Of a stretch of DNA of 64,000 bases, positions 28,508-36,934 are shown piece after piece (position 1 is the first letter of the stretch; every line of letters begins with the position of its first letter). A program made the position numbers and the translations under genes. The stretch spans positions 62,001 through 126,000 of the forward strand of contig NZ_LZHW01000031.1 in NCBI RefSeq assembly GCF_001667265.1, written 5' to 3'. A model generated the notes under the pieces. It did not search any database and was not told the origin of the DNA. It saw only the letters and a program-made list of their open reading frames with translations. The stretch is from Mycobacterium sp. ACS4331. Its GTDB lineage: Bacteria > Actinomycetota > Actinomycetes > Mycobacteriales > Mycobacteriaceae.

Positions 28508-28581
28508 GCCCCCATAGCCCAATTGGCAGAGGCAGCGGACTTAAAATCCGCCAAGTGTCGGTTCGAGTCCGACTGGGGGCA
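28508..28581 (+). tRNA. tRNA, anticodon UAA (Leu), class I body
   Basis: Cloverleaf: acceptor GCCCCCA pairs with TGGGGGC (7 bp); D-loop with GG; anticodon stem GCGGA/TCCGC with loop CTTAAAA, so anticodon TAA at 28542-28544; variable loop of only 5 bases (CAAGT); T-arm GTCGG-TTCGAGT-CCGAC; discriminator A. CCA is not encoded. UAA reads UUA leucine codons, but leucine tRNAs normally have a long variable arm, which is missing here. The 3' half forms the attachment site of the element to the right. Confidence 0.88.
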
Positions 28582-28582
28582 C
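28540..28582. repeat. attL: 43-bp core of the integrative element
   Basis: The 43 bp from the anticodon loop through the 3' end of the tRNA recur exactly at 33667-33709. This is the duplicated crossover region of a tRNA-targeting integrase. Because the tRNA stays complete on the left side, integration leaves a functional gene. Confidence 0.93.
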
Positions 28583-28642
28583 GGAGAAAGGTCCAGTTCA
28601 GAGATGGTCTAGGCTCAGAAGCACTGATTTGTGTAGTGACCC

Positions 28643-28684
28643 CAGTCCGCACACAGTCCGCAGGATTCTTTTACACTGCGGACT
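28643..28684. repeat. Left arm-type integrase sites (CAGTCCGCA repeats)
   Basis: CAGTCCGCAC at 28643-28652 and CAGTCCGCAG at 28654-28663 are direct repeats 11 bp apart. An inverted copy, TGCGGACT, occupies 28677-28684 and touches the integrase ATG. The same pair with the same spacing plus an inverted copy is found at the right end of the element. They are likely arm-type sites bound by the integrase N-terminal domain. The copy at the start codon could make the gene self-regulating. Confidence 0.65.
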
Positions 28685-29965
28685 ATGGCGACCGTGAAGC
28701 GCAATGTTCGAGCTGGTGTTGAGGACCGCTGGCATCGGCCACCCCGCCGTGGTGAAGAGGTCAACTGGCCCGCCGATCAAATGCCTGGTCCGGTCTGGTG
28801 TACAGATCCAAAGCACGGCAGGTCGTCGGGCACGATGGTCTGCACGGTGCGTCATGGCCAGGGCAAGCGGTGGCTCGCCCGGTGGGTTGACCACGACGGC
28901 CAGGAACGAACCAAAGCGTTCGACAAGCGAGCGGACGCGCAGCGGCACATCGACGGCACCACGACCGCGCTCAACACCGGCACGTACGCCGATCCGCAGC
29001 GCTCTGCGATCACGTTCAAAGCTGTGGCAGAAGCGTGGCTTAGCGCTAAGGCGGCTAACCGGGCACCTAAGACGGTTGCGGGTTACCGAGGATTGCTCGA
29101 CGTCGTGGTCCTGCCCAAATGGGGCAACGAGCGCCTTCGCGACATTGACCATGAGCGGCTCCAAGCCTGGGTCAACTGGCTATCGACCGACCCCGCTGCT
29201 CGGAAAGCTAAGCGTGACAGTGCTCCTAAGGGTGATGGCGGGCAGGTGGGATTATCCGCTGCGCGGGTGATTCAAGCGTATCAAGTTGTGCGACAGGTAC
29301 TCTCGTACGCGGTGCGTGCCAAGTATCTCGCCGTGAATCCGGCTGACAACATCGAATTGCCGCGTAAGCCCCAAGGTAAAGACTTAGCGCTTAGCCATGA
29401 CCAAGTCAGACAGCTTTCCGACGCTAGCGGCGATCTGGGAACGATGGTGCGGTTCTTGGCTTACGCGGGCTTGCGATTCGGCGAGTGCATCGCGCTAAGA
29501 GTCGAGGACGTGGATATCGAGCGCCGCCGGATTATGGTGTCTAAGTCGATCACTCACGTTCAACGCTTGGGCCATGTCGAGGGGGACACTAAGACTCACC
29601 AACGGCGCGCCGTCCCAATCCTCACGACGGCACTTGCTGACGAACTCGCCGTCATCGTCGCAGGCCGCGATCCGTCTGAGTACCTTTTCTCGGGGCCTGG
29701 TGGAGGTGCTATGACGCTGGGCCGGTTCCGGTGGAAGTTTGATAAGGCCGTTGCCCATCTTGGGTTGGAGGGCGTTACACCGCACACGCTGCGGCACACT
29801 GCCGGATCGCTGGCACTGGCGGCGGGGGCGTCCGTGGTGACGGTGCAGAAGCTCCTCGGGCACCGGAACGCTACAACCACCATGGACGTCTACAGCCACA
29901 TGCTGCCGGATGACTTCGGCGACCTCGCGGCTGCGATGGAAAAGGCCACCGCCTCCGAGTCGTAG
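28685..29965 (+). CDS. int: Tyrosine-family phage-type integrase
   Basis: 426-residue site-specific recombinase of the integrative element. N-terminal arm-binding and SAM-like core domains (KTVAGYRGLLDVVVLPKWG near residue 130) are followed by the catalytic domain with Arg in LAYAGLRFGE (near 262), TLRHTAGSLAL (His and Arg, near 368), LLGHRNATTTMDVYSHML (second His and the nucleophilic Tyr near 402). It starts about 100 bp from attL, reading away from the tRNA. No clear Shine-Dalgarno precedes the ATG. Codon use and GC are less extreme than in the host genes around it. Confidence 0.95.
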   Translation: MATVKRNVRAGVEDRWHRPPRRGEEVNWPADQMPGPVWCTDPKHGRSSGTMVCTVRHGQGKRWLARWVDHDGQERTKAFDKRADAQRHIDGTTTALNTGTYADPQRSAITFKAVAEAWLSAKAANRAPKTVAGYRGLLDVVVLPKWGNERLRDIDHERLQAWVNWLSTDPAARKAKRDSAPKGDGGQVGLSAARVIQAYQVVRQVLSYAVRAKYLAVNPADNIELPRKPQGKDLALSHDQVRQLSDASGDLGTMVRFLAYAGLRFGECIALRVEDVDIERRRIMVSKSITHVQRLGHVEGDTKTHQRRAVPILTTALADELAVIVAGRDPSEYLFSGPGGGAMTLGRFRWKFDKAVAHLGLEGVTPHTLRHTAGSLALAAGASVVTVQKLLGHRNATTTMDVYSHMLPDDFGDLAAAMEKATASES

Positions 29966-30082
29966 GACTGTCCGAGTTTTCGGACACCACATCCGCAGGT
30001 AGCCGCCCAATTCCTCTATGAGTGTGTCCGACTTCTCGGACAAAATCCGGGTTTTCGCGAATTTCCGCCTACGGTTTTGGTC

Positions 30083-30265
30083 ATGCATGAACAGCAACAA
30101 CTGATGACTCTGACCGATCTGTGTAAAGAACTGGGAATCTCCGAATCAACCGCGTACTACTGGCGGCAGGTCGGTAAGGGGCCAAAGGGGGCCAGGATCG
30201 GAAAAGCTCTGCGCTACAGGCGCTCCGATGTGGAAGCGTGGCTTGATGAACAGTTCGCGGCTTAG
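30083..30265 (+). CDS. Small HTH protein, probable excisionase (AlpA/MerR-like)
   Basis: 60 residues: MTLTDLCKELGISESTAYYW is a helix-turn-helix, followed by RIGKALRYRRSDVEAWLDEQ, the standard ending of excisionase-type DNA-binding proteins. Its place just after the integrase in a tRNA-inserted element supports a role in directing excision and perhaps in repression. The ATG at 30083 is used; an in-frame TTG lies 6 bp upstream. Confidence 0.8.
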   Translation: MHEQQQLMTLTDLCKELGISESTAYYWRQVGKGPKGARIGKALRYRRSDVEAWLDEQFAA

Positions 30266-30274
30266 GGCTCGGTT

Positions 30275-30664
30275 ATGAGTAGGGAAAATCCGTTCTCCAT
30301 GCATCGACAATCTTTCTGGGAAGAGGTCGCGGCCGACGCGAGCCTGCCGTTGTGGCAGCGCGTCGCCGCGCTGGCATTCGCATGTCATCGCCGCAATGGG
30401 CACGCGAATTTTGTTGCTAAGAATCGTGAATTGGCTTATCTCTTAGGTAAGCCGGGCGACGACTGGACTTACGTGCCCGCAGACAGAATTAGCCGTGCCA
30501 TTGCTCGCGCTAAAGATGCCGGGTGGATAGCGGTTGAATCGAACTCGCGGTGTCTCGTTGTGCCTGCGCACGCAATCGAGGGGGGATTGGGCAGCGTGTA
30601 CGAGAAGTGCGCAGTGCATATGGGGCGGCGGACAGGTTCGTCGAACTTAGTACGTGTGGCATAA
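30275..30664 (+). CDS. Element-encoded protein of unknown function, winged-helix-like
   Basis: 129 residues, starting 9 bp after the HTH gene. The segment FVAKNRELAYLLGKPGDDWT, followed by ISRAIARAKDAGWIAVES, has the look of a winged-helix DNA-binding domain, as in small replication or regulatory proteins of actinobacterial integrative elements. No catalytic motif is visible. It is probably transcribed with the HTH gene. Confidence 0.6.
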   Translation: MSRENPFSMHRQSFWEEVAADASLPLWQRVAALAFACHRRNGHANFVAKNRELAYLLGKPGDDWTYVPADRISRAIARAKDAGWIAVESNSRCLVVPAHAIEGGLGSVYEKCAVHMGRRTGSSNLVRVA

Positions 30665-30903
30665 ACAGAGCCGGGTCTCATGTCGCGCGCTTTGGCATTG
30701 AATGCCAAAGTCATTGGCACCGAGAGCCAACCCTTAGGCCCTCGAACCGCGGCGTTGGTTACGCGCTCTATGACTATCTACCGCTCCGATTTATTGAGAG
30801 AGAAGGGACGCTGGCTGTATGAGGCCGGACGAGTGGGTGCCAATGGGGGCACCCCCCAGGGGGCTGGGTACCGCCACCGCGTTCGTCGGGTGCTGTCCTC
30901 AGC

Positions 30904-31848
30904 TCAGTACGGTCCCAAGAACCGTTCGCCGTTGAAGTGGATCAGGTGGGTGGCATCGTCGGCGCACCACACGTCGGTCTCCCAAGCGATCTGTGTCAGA
31001 TACTTGCGCATCTCGGCACGGTCGGGGAACGCCGACACGTACACCAGACCCGCAGTGCAGCCCTCGAATAGCTTCGCGAGTTCTCGATGCCGCTTCGCGT
31101 CCACTGGTCCATGAGTGCTTGCCGCCTCGATCAGCACCAGCCAGTTTTTGTCCGCCATGTACACCACAAGATCGGGCATCTTCCCGTGCTGATCAACCTC
31201 GACACCGAGCGCGGCGAGCTGATTCTCGTCGAACACCGCCCATTTGTCGCTCGCGTCTCCGATGTACAGCACCGCCGCGCCAGGGGTGAACATGGCACAG
31301 AACTCGTCCACGATCTGTTTGATGAGCACGTTCTGGCCGCCGGGCGACAGTTGCACCGTGTCTCCGTCGGGCAGGAACACCGGAACGCGGTTCATCTCCC
31401 GAGCTGCCGCGTAAGCTTCGCGCAACCCGGGCAGGTCCTCGAGGTAACCCTTCACCGCCGACTCAAAGCCAGGCGTGCCGAACAGTCGGATCACTTCCAG
31501 CGCCTCGGCGGTGATCTGATAGTTCCATTTTGGTGAGTTCACCGGGCGGTCGGGCTGGTCAGGGTTCTGAACCACAAGCTGCGCATCGGCGAACTGGTGC
31601 AGAGTGAACCGGCGCACCGTCTCGCGGGTGTTCGGCTTATAGTCCACGCCGTACTGATCTCTGATCCAGTCCATGATGGCGCGGGTGCCCAGCATCGGGT
31701 TCGACGCCGAGGACCACGGGTCATCGGGTGCCAGGGACAGCAACGACAATAAGGTCATGGCGCTGCGCTCGTTGGAACGTTCGTCATCCATCCCGAATGC
31801 CGCTAACAGTTCCCGTGCCTCGGTAACCTTGTCCGCAGGTGTGACCAT
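30904..31848 (-). CDS. Type II restriction endonuclease, BsuBI/PstI family
   Basis: 314-residue endonuclease. The C-terminal nuclease part has the family's series YIGDASDKWAVFDENQL, MPDLVVY (Asp near 226), WLVLIEAASTHGPVDAKRHRE (Glu near 241, the PD-(D/E)xK-type centre) and VYVSAFPDRAEM. PstI and BsuBI both cut at CTGCAG, so that target is possible but not shown here. The ATG overlaps the methyltransferase stop (ATGA), so the toxic nuclease is made after and coupled to its methylase. Confidence 0.9.
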   Translation of the reverse strand: MVTPADKVTEARELLAAFGMDDERSNERSAMTLLSLLSLAPDDPWSSASNPMLGTRAIMDWIRDQYGVDYKPNTRETVRRFTLHQFADAQLVVQNPDQPDRPVNSPKWNYQITAEALEVIRLFGTPGFESAVKGYLEDLPGLREAYAAAREMNRVPVFLPDGDTVQLSPGGQNVLIKQIVDEFCAMFTPGAAVLYIGDASDKWAVFDENQLAALGVEVDQHGKMPDLVVYMADKNWLVLIEAASTHGPVDAKRHRELAKLFEGCTAGLVYVSAFPDRAEMRKYLTQIAWETDVWCADDATHLIHFNGERFLGPY

Positions 31849-33377
31849 CAGGCAGCGCTCCCCGTTACGTCCAGCACGCTAGTGATGCGCGCGTCGATGT
31901 TCTCTTGGTCGGGCAGTGTAGTCGGGGCGTCACGTCCTACCTCCCGCAACGCGTCGGCGGTCGGGAACCGCAGGGTGCGTAGGTCGGTGGCGTTGACTTG
32001 GGTGTGCCCCGAGAAGGTACGGAAGAACTGGTCAACCAATGTCGAGTTCAGCCACCAGCACAGCCCGTGAGCCAGGTCTCGATCCAGCCCACCGCCCTTG
32101 TGATGGAACACGTTGAGGTGGTTCTCGAACGCCACCGCGCCGGGGATACGTTCGGGTGACCACACTGCGGCGACGATGCGCCGCCGCTCCTCTTTGGACG
32201 AGAACCGCTTGACCACGCAGTACCAACCTTCGGGCACCAGCATCGCGGTGTCCTTGTCGCTGTGCGGTTGGAACCACTGCGGCTTGCGGATCTCGCGCGG
32301 GTGCTCGATGACCCCGCCACGCAAGTTGCCTGGGTACACCAGAGGCAACGCGCCGTCGGTAGGTTCCGTAAGCAAGCATGCACGGGACCGGAAGTCCACC
32401 ACCTTGCCCGTGCTGGCGGTGACCCGCATGTCAGCCAGCGTGGCAGGTAGCGACATCATCCGTTCAGCCACAGCGGTGTCCTCAGCGTTGACTGTCAGCC
32501 GAATGAACCGTTGGGGATCAGTCGGGTGCACCACGTCGGTGTACGGCACACTCCGCACCGTCACCTCGTCGGTGTGCCCCACAGACACCGACAGCACCAC
32601 CTCGTCGCGGTTCCCGTCGCGGGTGCCTGAGAAGATCACGTTCTCTTGCAGCACGCCTGTGTCGGCGAACACCGTATTACGGGACTCGAAGACGTGAATG
32701 CGGTCCAATGCGACGCGGTCCAGCAGGAACGAACGGAACAGCCCGAAGTAGGGACCATTGCAAAAGCTGCGGGGCGTGATCGCAACCAACTGCCCGCCAG
32801 GCTTGAGCGCGGCGGCACCTAACGCTAAGAACGCGGCGTACAGATTAGGTGCGTCGGCACCCACCTCGCGCACCGCTTCGCGCTGTGCTGAGGAGGCGGC
32901 CAGCTTCGCGTACGGCGGGTTCTGGATCACGATGTCGAAGTCGCGCAGCCGTGCATCCGGCACCAACCCCGTCGATTCGGTGATGAAGTCCCCCACCACG
33001 ATCTCGTAGGTGATTTTGCCGTTGCCCGCTGAGGTGCACACGTCCAGGGTCTTGCTGAGGTAGGGGAGCACACCCTCGTCGGCTTCGGCAGTCACGATGT
33101 GTACGGAGAGGTCTGGGCGCTCGATCAGCACGCGCGCCACCAGGGCCGCCGACAGGGAACCCGACCCCGCGCCAGGGTCCAGCACGCGGATGATGCCGGT
33201 TTCAGGTAGTCGTGGCATTGATGCGATCAGCACCGCCGCACGGGATGGTGTGAAGAACTGCCCCAGCTTGTCCTGGGTCTTCGGGTCCAGCGCCGCGAGC
33301 GCGTCCACACGGTGCTGTTCTGCCATTTCGAGAAGGTCGGCTGCCACCCCGCTGACGTTAGTGCAGGTGTATGACAC
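31848..33377 (-). CDS. Type II N6-adenine DNA methyltransferase, partner of the endonuclease
   Basis: About 509 residues. It has an early LGQFFTPSRAAVLI block typical of this methylase group, SAM-binding motif VLDPGAGSGSLSAAL and the catalytic NPPYAKLAA motif (near residue 151), then a long target-recognition C-terminus. It should protect the element's own restriction site. The start is uncertain: the open frame extends to 33605, but homology begins near GTG 33377, and ATG 33326 is also possible. No strong ribosome site marks any of them. It is followed directly by the endonuclease. Confidence 0.85.
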   Translation of the reverse strand: MSYTCTNVSGVAADLLEMAEQHRVDALAALDPKTQDKLGQFFTPSRAAVLIASMPRLPETGIIRVLDPGAGSGSLSAALVARVLIERPDLSVHIVTAEADEGVLPYLSKTLDVCTSAGNGKITYEIVVGDFITESTGLVPDARLRDFDIVIQNPPYAKLAASSAQREAVREVGADAPNLYAAFLALGAAALKPGGQLVAITPRSFCNGPYFGLFRSFLLDRVALDRIHVFESRNTVFADTGVLQENVIFSGTRDGNRDEVVLSVSVGHTDEVTVRSVPYTDVVHPTDPQRFIRLTVNAEDTAVAERMMSLPATLADMRVTASTGKVVDFRSRACLLTEPTDGALPLVYPGNLRGGVIEHPREIRKPQWFQPHSDKDTAMLVPEGWYCVVKRFSSKEERRRIVAAVWSPERIPGAVAFENHLNVFHHKGGGLDRDLAHGLCWWLNSTLVDQFFRTFSGHTQVNATDLRTLRFPTADALREVGRDAPTTLPDQENIDARITSVLDVTGSAA

Positions 33378-33505
33378 ATTGGGAACACGGCTCGCCTCCG
33401 GTGCCAACTTCTCCCGGGTGATGCAACCGTCGAAGATGTGATGCGCGCTCCGTAGCAACCGCGCTGCGCTGCCATGCTGTGTGGTTGGGTCTCGCAGGCA
33501 GGTGC

Positions 33506-33660
33506 CAGTCCGCACGCAGTCCGCACGGCACCCATTAGTGACATCGAGCACTCGCAAGTATTCACGGAAGAAACCTCCTGTGCTGCAAGAGGTTAGAACG
33601 AACAACCCGCATTTTCCGTAGGAACCCGCGACGGACCCTCACCAGCGGGAACGCGGACTG
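33506..33660. repeat. Right arm-type integrase sites
   Basis: CAGTCCGCAC occurs at 33506-33515 and 33517-33526 (11-bp spacing), and an inverted copy, GCGGACTG, at 33653-33660, 6 bp before attR. The set mirrors that at 28643-28684. The pair lies upstream of the methyltransferase gene, so integrase binding could also affect its promoter. Confidence 0.65.
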
Positions 33661-33666
33661 GACGAT

Positions 33667-33709
33667 CTTAAAATCCGCCAAGTGTCGGTTCGAGTCCGAC
33701 TGGGGGCAC
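33667..33709. repeat. attR: second copy of the 43-bp att core
   Basis: Exact repeat of 28540-28582, the 3' part of the tRNA. The 5' half of a tRNA is absent, so this copy is not a gene. Together the two copies bound an element of 5127 bp (28540-33666). Confidence 0.93.
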
Positions 33710-34026
33710 TGGAAATGACCTGTTAGAAGCGTTCCGCGGCGAATGGCTGGGCTGACAACTGGCGCACTCGGGCGTCGCCTTAGGGTTCGATCCCTGTCAT
33801 CGGCTCCACGGAACCGCATTTCATCCCGTTGAGAGTCAACGTCACCGTGACCCACGAAACGCCCCGAGCGATCCGTCCGCCGGCTCTGCCGCTCAGAACT
33901 GCGCGTTTGGGCTCCGGCCTGGTCACGTCCGCGTATGGTCAGCTCGACCCCGATCCAGGCATCGGGCGTCTGCAACTGCGAGTCCGCACAACACCCACCT
34001 GCTCGACAAACCGGCGAAGAATCAGA
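33710..34026. other. Non-coding flank right of the element
   Basis: About 317 bp with no supported gene. At 33782-33809 lies AGGGTTCGATCCCT followed by a run ending in CTCCA, which looks like the T-arm and 3' end of a tRNA; the outer stem pairs and the 5' part are missing. This may be a scar of an earlier integration at another tRNA. Confidence 0.4.
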
Positions 34027-35106
34027 ATGAGAGGGCGCGTGTCCATCCAGAACCGTCGACGGCGAGCGACGTGCGTGACCACAGTCAGCATCGTCAGCGC
34101 GCTCACACTCGTAGCCTGTGGCTCCGCCTCAGCCGAACCGGCCGAGCCGAGCGGGGATTCGCTGCGCATCGTGTTGGGCGCGCAGCCACACGCGTCGCAG
34201 ATCCCGCTGGTCTACGGCGTAGACCGCTACGGCGGCGATTTCGGGCTGGCGCTCAGCGTCGACTCGAACGTCATGAAATTCGATGACCACACCAATGCGG
34301 TGCAGACCCTGCTCGGCGGCGAGGCTCAGGTCATGGCGACGTCGTTCTCCGCGATCTTGGACGCACGTGAGCGGGGAGAGGACGTCAAGGTGTTCTGCCC
34401 ATACGTCAGCATGGACGACTTCGTCCTGGCCGGCGCCAACGGTGTGAACAACGCCAGTCAGCTGTTCGAACCGTCGACCCGGGTGGGTATCGACAGCCCG
34501 GGTGGCGCTGGGGCCATCGTGCTCAACGCGCTGCTGAGCGGGATCGGCGAACACCGCGACATCCACGAGATTCCGAACCAGCAGATCATCGAAAGCTCAA
34601 GCGCCCGAACGGTTGCGTGGGCCTCCGGTGAGCTCGATGCGACGGTGATTCACGAACCGCAGTACGACGGCGCGCAGGCATCGGTGGACCGACCGGTGCT
34701 GATCGCCACCCTCTATGAGAATGCCCCCGGATTCATCAAGGTAGCCCAGGCCGCCCGTACGGATTGGCTCGCACAGAACGGCGAACTCGCCGCCAGGTAC
34801 TGCGCCACCACGTTGCGCGCGATGAAGACACTGAAAAGCGACTTCGCCCTCTATCAAAGCGCGGTCGACGAATACGTCGAAACACCCCCTTCCGAAGAAT
34901 CACTCAGAGAGTTGTTCGCACTCATCCAGCGATATCCGTTCTGGACGGACGACGGCGGACTCTCCGACAACGACGTGAAGTTCATGATCGACATCGCCAA
35001 CGAGTCGGGCGTCCTCACCCAACCGATGAATGCTGCCGACGTCGTCGACCGACAGACGCTGAGTCGAGCCGTCGAGCTCGCGAACATGCCAACGGGGAGT
35101 CAGTGA
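34027..35106 (+). CDS. Orphan ABC-type substrate-binding lipoprotein (NMT1/THI5-like)
   Basis: 359-residue exported solute-binding protein. A signal peptide with lipobox LTLVACGS is followed by a two-lobed periplasmic-binding fold of the nitrate/sulfonate/thiamine-precursor type: RIVLGAQPHASQIPLVYGVD, then QTLLGGEAQVMATSFSAILDA and RVGIDSPGGAGAI. The ATG at 34027 is used; GTG 34039 is also possible and gives an equally good signal peptide. No permease or ATPase gene is adjacent, so it must serve a transporter encoded elsewhere or have lost its operon. Confidence 0.8.
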   Translation: MRGRVSIQNRRRRATCVTTVSIVSALTLVACGSASAEPAEPSGDSLRIVLGAQPHASQIPLVYGVDRYGGDFGLALSVDSNVMKFDDHTNAVQTLLGGEAQVMATSFSAILDARERGEDVKVFCPYVSMDDFVLAGANGVNNASQLFEPSTRVGIDSPGGAGAIVLNALLSGIGEHRDIHEIPNQQIIESSSARTVAWASGELDATVIHEPQYDGAQASVDRPVLIATLYENAPGFIKVAQAARTDWLAQNGELAARYCATTLRAMKTLKSDFALYQSAVDEYVETPPSEESLRELFALIQRYPFWTDDGGLSDNDVKFMIDIANESGVLTQPMNAADVVDRQTLSRAVELANMPTGSQ

Positions 35107-35229
35107 CGCGGACCGTCCGATTCCCAAGCTGAGCCTTGTGCGACGTGGTCGTCAGGGTCCACCGAACCGCCGCTGCTCAGTCCTCCGGGTCGAACCGGAA
35201 CACCGCGAGTCTGCCTGCCAGCGCAGCGA

Positions 35230-35453
35230 ACTCGTCCGACGTGCCGTCCTGCACCTTACCGGAACGCTTCGCAAAGCCCACGCTTCTCCGGTTCCTGTCG
35301 CGGGGCACGCTGGTCAGCGCACCGGTCGGACAGCCGGTGGTGTTCGCGTTCCTCCGCCGCCGACTGGTTGGCGTGCTGACACTCACGGCGCGCGACAACG
35401 TCATTCACATAGTCGAGGCGACGGTGGACGCGGCTGCGACCAGTGGTCGGTGA
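35230..35453 (+). pseudogene. Remnant of an ECF sigma factor (SigJ-like C-terminal domain)
   Basis: The frame ending at 35453 contains GQPVVFAFLRRRLVGVLTL followed by TARDNVIHIVEATVD, which resembles the end of the SnoaL-like C-terminal domain of SigJ-type ECF sigma factors. The sigma-2 and sigma-4 regions are absent and the upstream part does not read through in one frame. I regard it as a truncated leftover. Confidence 0.4.
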
Positions 35454-35507
35454 ATTCGCGTCCGACGTGGAGCACTAGCGTCGCTCATTCGGACTTATAG
35501 TCCAAGA

Positions 35508-35819
35508 ATGCGAGTGCCTCTGCATGTGGCGCATTTCAACAGGCGAGTCACCAATCCGTTGGGGCGCTCGCTCACACCATGGCTTCCGGGACTGGCGGCG
35601 CTCGAGCCAGTCGGGCGTAAGTCGGGCAACCGATTTCGAACGCCGCTGCTGGTGTTCAAGACGCGAGACGGCTTCGCGATTCTGATCGGATAAAGACTGG
35701 CGATGGTCTCCGCCGAGAGGTCTCACTGGCCGGCATGCTCACGCCCGACGCATTCAACAGCTACCTCAAGCGGGCCGCCGGGGAGACATTCCTGGTGACT
35801 CCTCAGGCGCTCCCGTAGC
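35508..35819 (+). pseudogene. Broken Ddn-type (F420-dependent nitroreductase family) gene
   Basis: From ATG 35508 the frame reads HVAHFNRRVTNPLGRSLTPW then EPVGRKSGNRFRTPLLVFKT, the start of the small F420-binding Ddn/DUF385 proteins common in mycobacteria (about 140 residues). It stops after 61 codons at a TAA (35691-35693), where the family continues. A short in-phase piece that ends at the TAG near 35819 may be unrelated. Likely inactive. Confidence 0.5.
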
Positions 35820-35837
35820 CGCGTCAGGGCAGCCGAG

Positions 35838-36677
35838 CTACCAGACCCGCACCCAGTCCACGAGCATGTCAGCCGGATAGGTGCCGCCGCTGGGGTCCTC
35901 TCCGCCGGAGCCCGCGACCGCGAGGTTGAGCACCACGAACATCGTGTAGCCCGGCTGGTTGAACGGCCAGTCCGGCAGCTGGCTCGCGGCCACCTGGAAG
36001 TAGGGTTGCGCGCCCTCGGTGTAGTCCCGCCAGAAGCGGGCGCCGTCGGCATCCCACTGGGTGCGCCACGTGTGCCAGGCGTTGTCCACGGCGATGTTGT
36101 GCGTCTCCCACTCGCCGCCGTTGGACTTGGCATGCACCGTGGTGGCCGAGGGCCATTTGCCGTTGCCGTACCACTCGACGATGTCGAGCTCACCCTCGCC
36201 GAGGCTGCCCAGCCAGAACGCCGGCCAGGCGCCCGCCGTCAAGCAGTTGAACTTGATCCGGGCTTCCCAGGTGTGTCCGGCGCCGCCCTCCCACACGCTG
36301 GCCAGCTTGGCGGCGTAGTAGGTGTCGCCCTCCTTGGTGGCGCGGATGACCAGGTTCGACCCGCCGTCGACGAAGACGTTCCTGCGGTCGTCGCGGTACT
36401 GGCCGATGCGGCCGGGCTGCTCCCAGTACGTCGGGTCCTTGATGGTCTCGCGGGCCTTAGCGATGGTCCACTTCGACGAGCTCGGCGCCGAGCCCGCGGG
36501 CCCGTCGAACTCGTCGACGAACAGGTAGTTCATCGCCGCCTGCGGCGCCTCCGGCGCCGGAACGGGCGGGGTCTGGGGCTTGATCGGGACGGCGTGCGCT
36601 TGCGTGGCAGGCAGTGCCGCCGCCATCACGCCCAGACCCGACAACATCAGCATGCTTCGACGGTCCAACTCGGCCAT
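35838..36677 (-). CDS. Secreted GH16 beta-1,3-glucanase-like hydrolase
   Basis: 279-residue glycoside hydrolase family 16 protein. A twin-arginine-like signal (DRRSMLMLSGLGVMAAALP, cut near AHA) is followed by a proline-rich spacer and the jelly-roll domain. The GH16 catalytic signature ExDxxE is present as GELDIVEWYG (near residue 165). It ends with ADMLVDWVRVW, the usual family end. It resembles Rv0315. The ATG at 36677 is chosen for the signal peptide; no strong ribosome site is seen. The true polysaccharide substrate is unknown. Confidence 0.88.
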   Translation of the reverse strand: MAELDRRSMLMLSGLGVMAAALPATQAHAVPIKPQTPPVPAPEAPQAAMNYLFVDEFDGPAGSAPSSSKWTIAKARETIKDPTYWEQPGRIGQYRDDRRNVFVDGGSNLVIRATKEGDTYYAAKLASVWEGGAGHTWEARIKFNCLTAGAWPAFWLGSLGEGELDIVEWYGNGKWPSATTVHAKSNGGEWETHNIAVDNAWHTWRTQWDADGARFWRDYTEGAQPYFQVAASQLPDWPFNQPGYTMFVVLNLAVAGSGGEDPSGGTYPADMLVDWVRVW

Positions 36678-36934
36678 GCCAGACCACACTAGCCCTGACT
36701 GCCCGGGTTGGGCTCCGCCCTGCACCGCGGGGATCCGGATCACTCATCTTGAGTAGTCCTGATCGGATTCGACCTGCTCGGATCCGGCCCGGACCGCCCC
36801 TGACGATGTGACCGGCACACGTTGCTCACAGCACGGTGAACACTCGAAGCGCCGCGGGATGCGTCGTGCTGACGTGGACTTCTGTCGGATCGACGCGCAG
36901 TGTGGCACCCTCGGACCAGGGGGCGAATTCACAC

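Noticed and set aside
30834..30850. Hairpin GGGTGCC/GGCACCC downstream of the endonuclease
   Set aside because: Short stem, no U-tract, and a small loop in a G/C-run region; not enough to call a terminator.
30680..31114. 144-codon plus-strand frame between the unknown element gene and the endonuclease
   Set aside because: Its second half is antisense to the endonuclease gene and the first half shows no recognisable domain; possible but unsupported.
33667..33709. A second tRNA gene at attR
   Set aside because: Only the 3' half is present; no D-arm or 5' acceptor strand.
35136..35500. Intact small gene at the sigma-like remnant
   Set aside because: Two competing frames, no ribosome site and only partial likeness to a sigma-factor C-terminus; kept as remnant.
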